This document shows, piece after piece, positions 63,917 through 64,000 of a stretch of 64,000 nucleotides of DNA (positions are counted from its first letter, which is position 1; each line of letters begins with the position of its first letter). The notes under the pieces were generated by a model, which saw only the letters and a list, made by a program, of their open reading frames with translations, ran no database searches and was not told the DNA's origin. A program made the position numbers and the translations under genes. The DNA comes from Pseudomonadota bacterium (GTDB taxonomy: Bacteria; Pseudomonadota; Alphaproteobacteria; Rhodospirillales; Magnetospirillaceae), in assembly GCA_021793155.1 (NCBI GenBank), contig JAJYTF010000016.1:1-64000 (forward strand), read 5' to 3'.

Positions 63917-64000
63917 TCAGCGCTTGTAGATGCCGCAGCCGAGGATCAGGTCCTCGACCTTCACCACGTACAAGCTCTTGTTTGCCAGCTTCTTCGTCGT
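63917..64000 (-). CDS. 3' end of a gene, possibly a Cache-domain protein
   Basis: The minus strand from the window edge reads [20 protein letters not shown], then GCGIYKR and a TGA stop at 63917-63919. The ending with [15 protein letters not shown] resembles the C-terminal strand of single-Cache sensor domains. Only 27 residues are visible, so the domain call is weak. It would lie upstream of the chemoreceptor on the same strand. Confidence 0.4.
   Translation of the reverse strand, partial: TTKKLANKSLYVVKVEDLILGCGIYKR

Overview
The window is a GC-rich alphaproteobacterial chromosome segment. The gene content points to a Rhodospirillales member of the Magnetospirillum/Phaeospirillum/Rhodospirillum type: an encapsulated-ferritin-like protein of the R. 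rubrum kind, homospermidine synthase, an mtnP-mtnA-class II aldolase cluster for methylthioadenosine salvage, a PHB phasin, a group 3b [NiFe] hydrogenase, and a petABC operon beside alphaproteobacterial housekeeping genes. Taxonomy is inferred from gene content and style only. No magnetosome, rRNA, tRNA or CRISPR features were seen.

Layout. 1-140: 5' end of an IS transposase (minus) and the IS edge with a tandem repeat. 219-3947: EF-G-like GTPase, stand-alone EncFtn-like ferritin, pteridine-reductase-like SDR and folB. 3948-4466: AT-rich noncoding region with DnaA-box-like, GANTC and CtrA-like sites. 4467-8621: uvrC, pgsA, moaD, moaE and an unknown protein behind a near-consensus promoter. 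8632-13734: ilvE (minus) opposite a MarR/OmpR/histidine-kinase operon resembling petP-petR, then an unknown protein. 13961-17113 (minus): phasin, TetR regulator, proC, a YbjN-type protein and ubiK. 17368-21793: hldD, lgt, a MidA/NDUFAF7-like methyltransferase, a YfiH-family protein and a lipoprotein. 21907-26217: prs, rplY, pth, ychF, lepB. 26524-31658: GH25 lysozyme, isochorismatase-like hydrolase and LysR, agmatinase family, homospermidine synthase with a long leader. 31768-35280 (minus): mtnP-mtnA-ald2 and a VOC protein. 35447-38017 (minus): petABC. 38209-40607: trmL, hemF and a repeat-containing exported protein. 40622-45852: der, bamB, a TPR membrane protein, a thioredoxin-like protein, a lipoprotein and a DUF2794 protein. 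45934-50916 (minus): group 3b hydrogenase operon, followed upstream by an unknown 571-residue protein and a cyclic-nucleotide-domain protein. 53301-57456: signalling fragments (HATPase-REC, HPt), a lipoprotein and an AsmA-family protein. 57793-61182: cobT and thiC, divergent, each behind its own riboswitch (cobalamin and TPP). 61331-64000 (minus): HD-GYP protein, chemoreceptor and the 3' end of another gene.

The most unusual signal is noncoding. A family of short, highly structured intergenic elements shares a 12-bp hairpin module and a downstream module ending GAATTGTGGTG. Three have a CTAG-bearing end that coincides exactly with the TAG stop codon of a gene (lepB, bamB, a small lipoprotein), and two are bounded by CTAG on both sides. 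One carries a near-perfect giant palindrome of about 36-bp arms. These look like nonautonomous, possibly IS-mobilised, RNA-forming elements and are the best candidate here for something undescribed.
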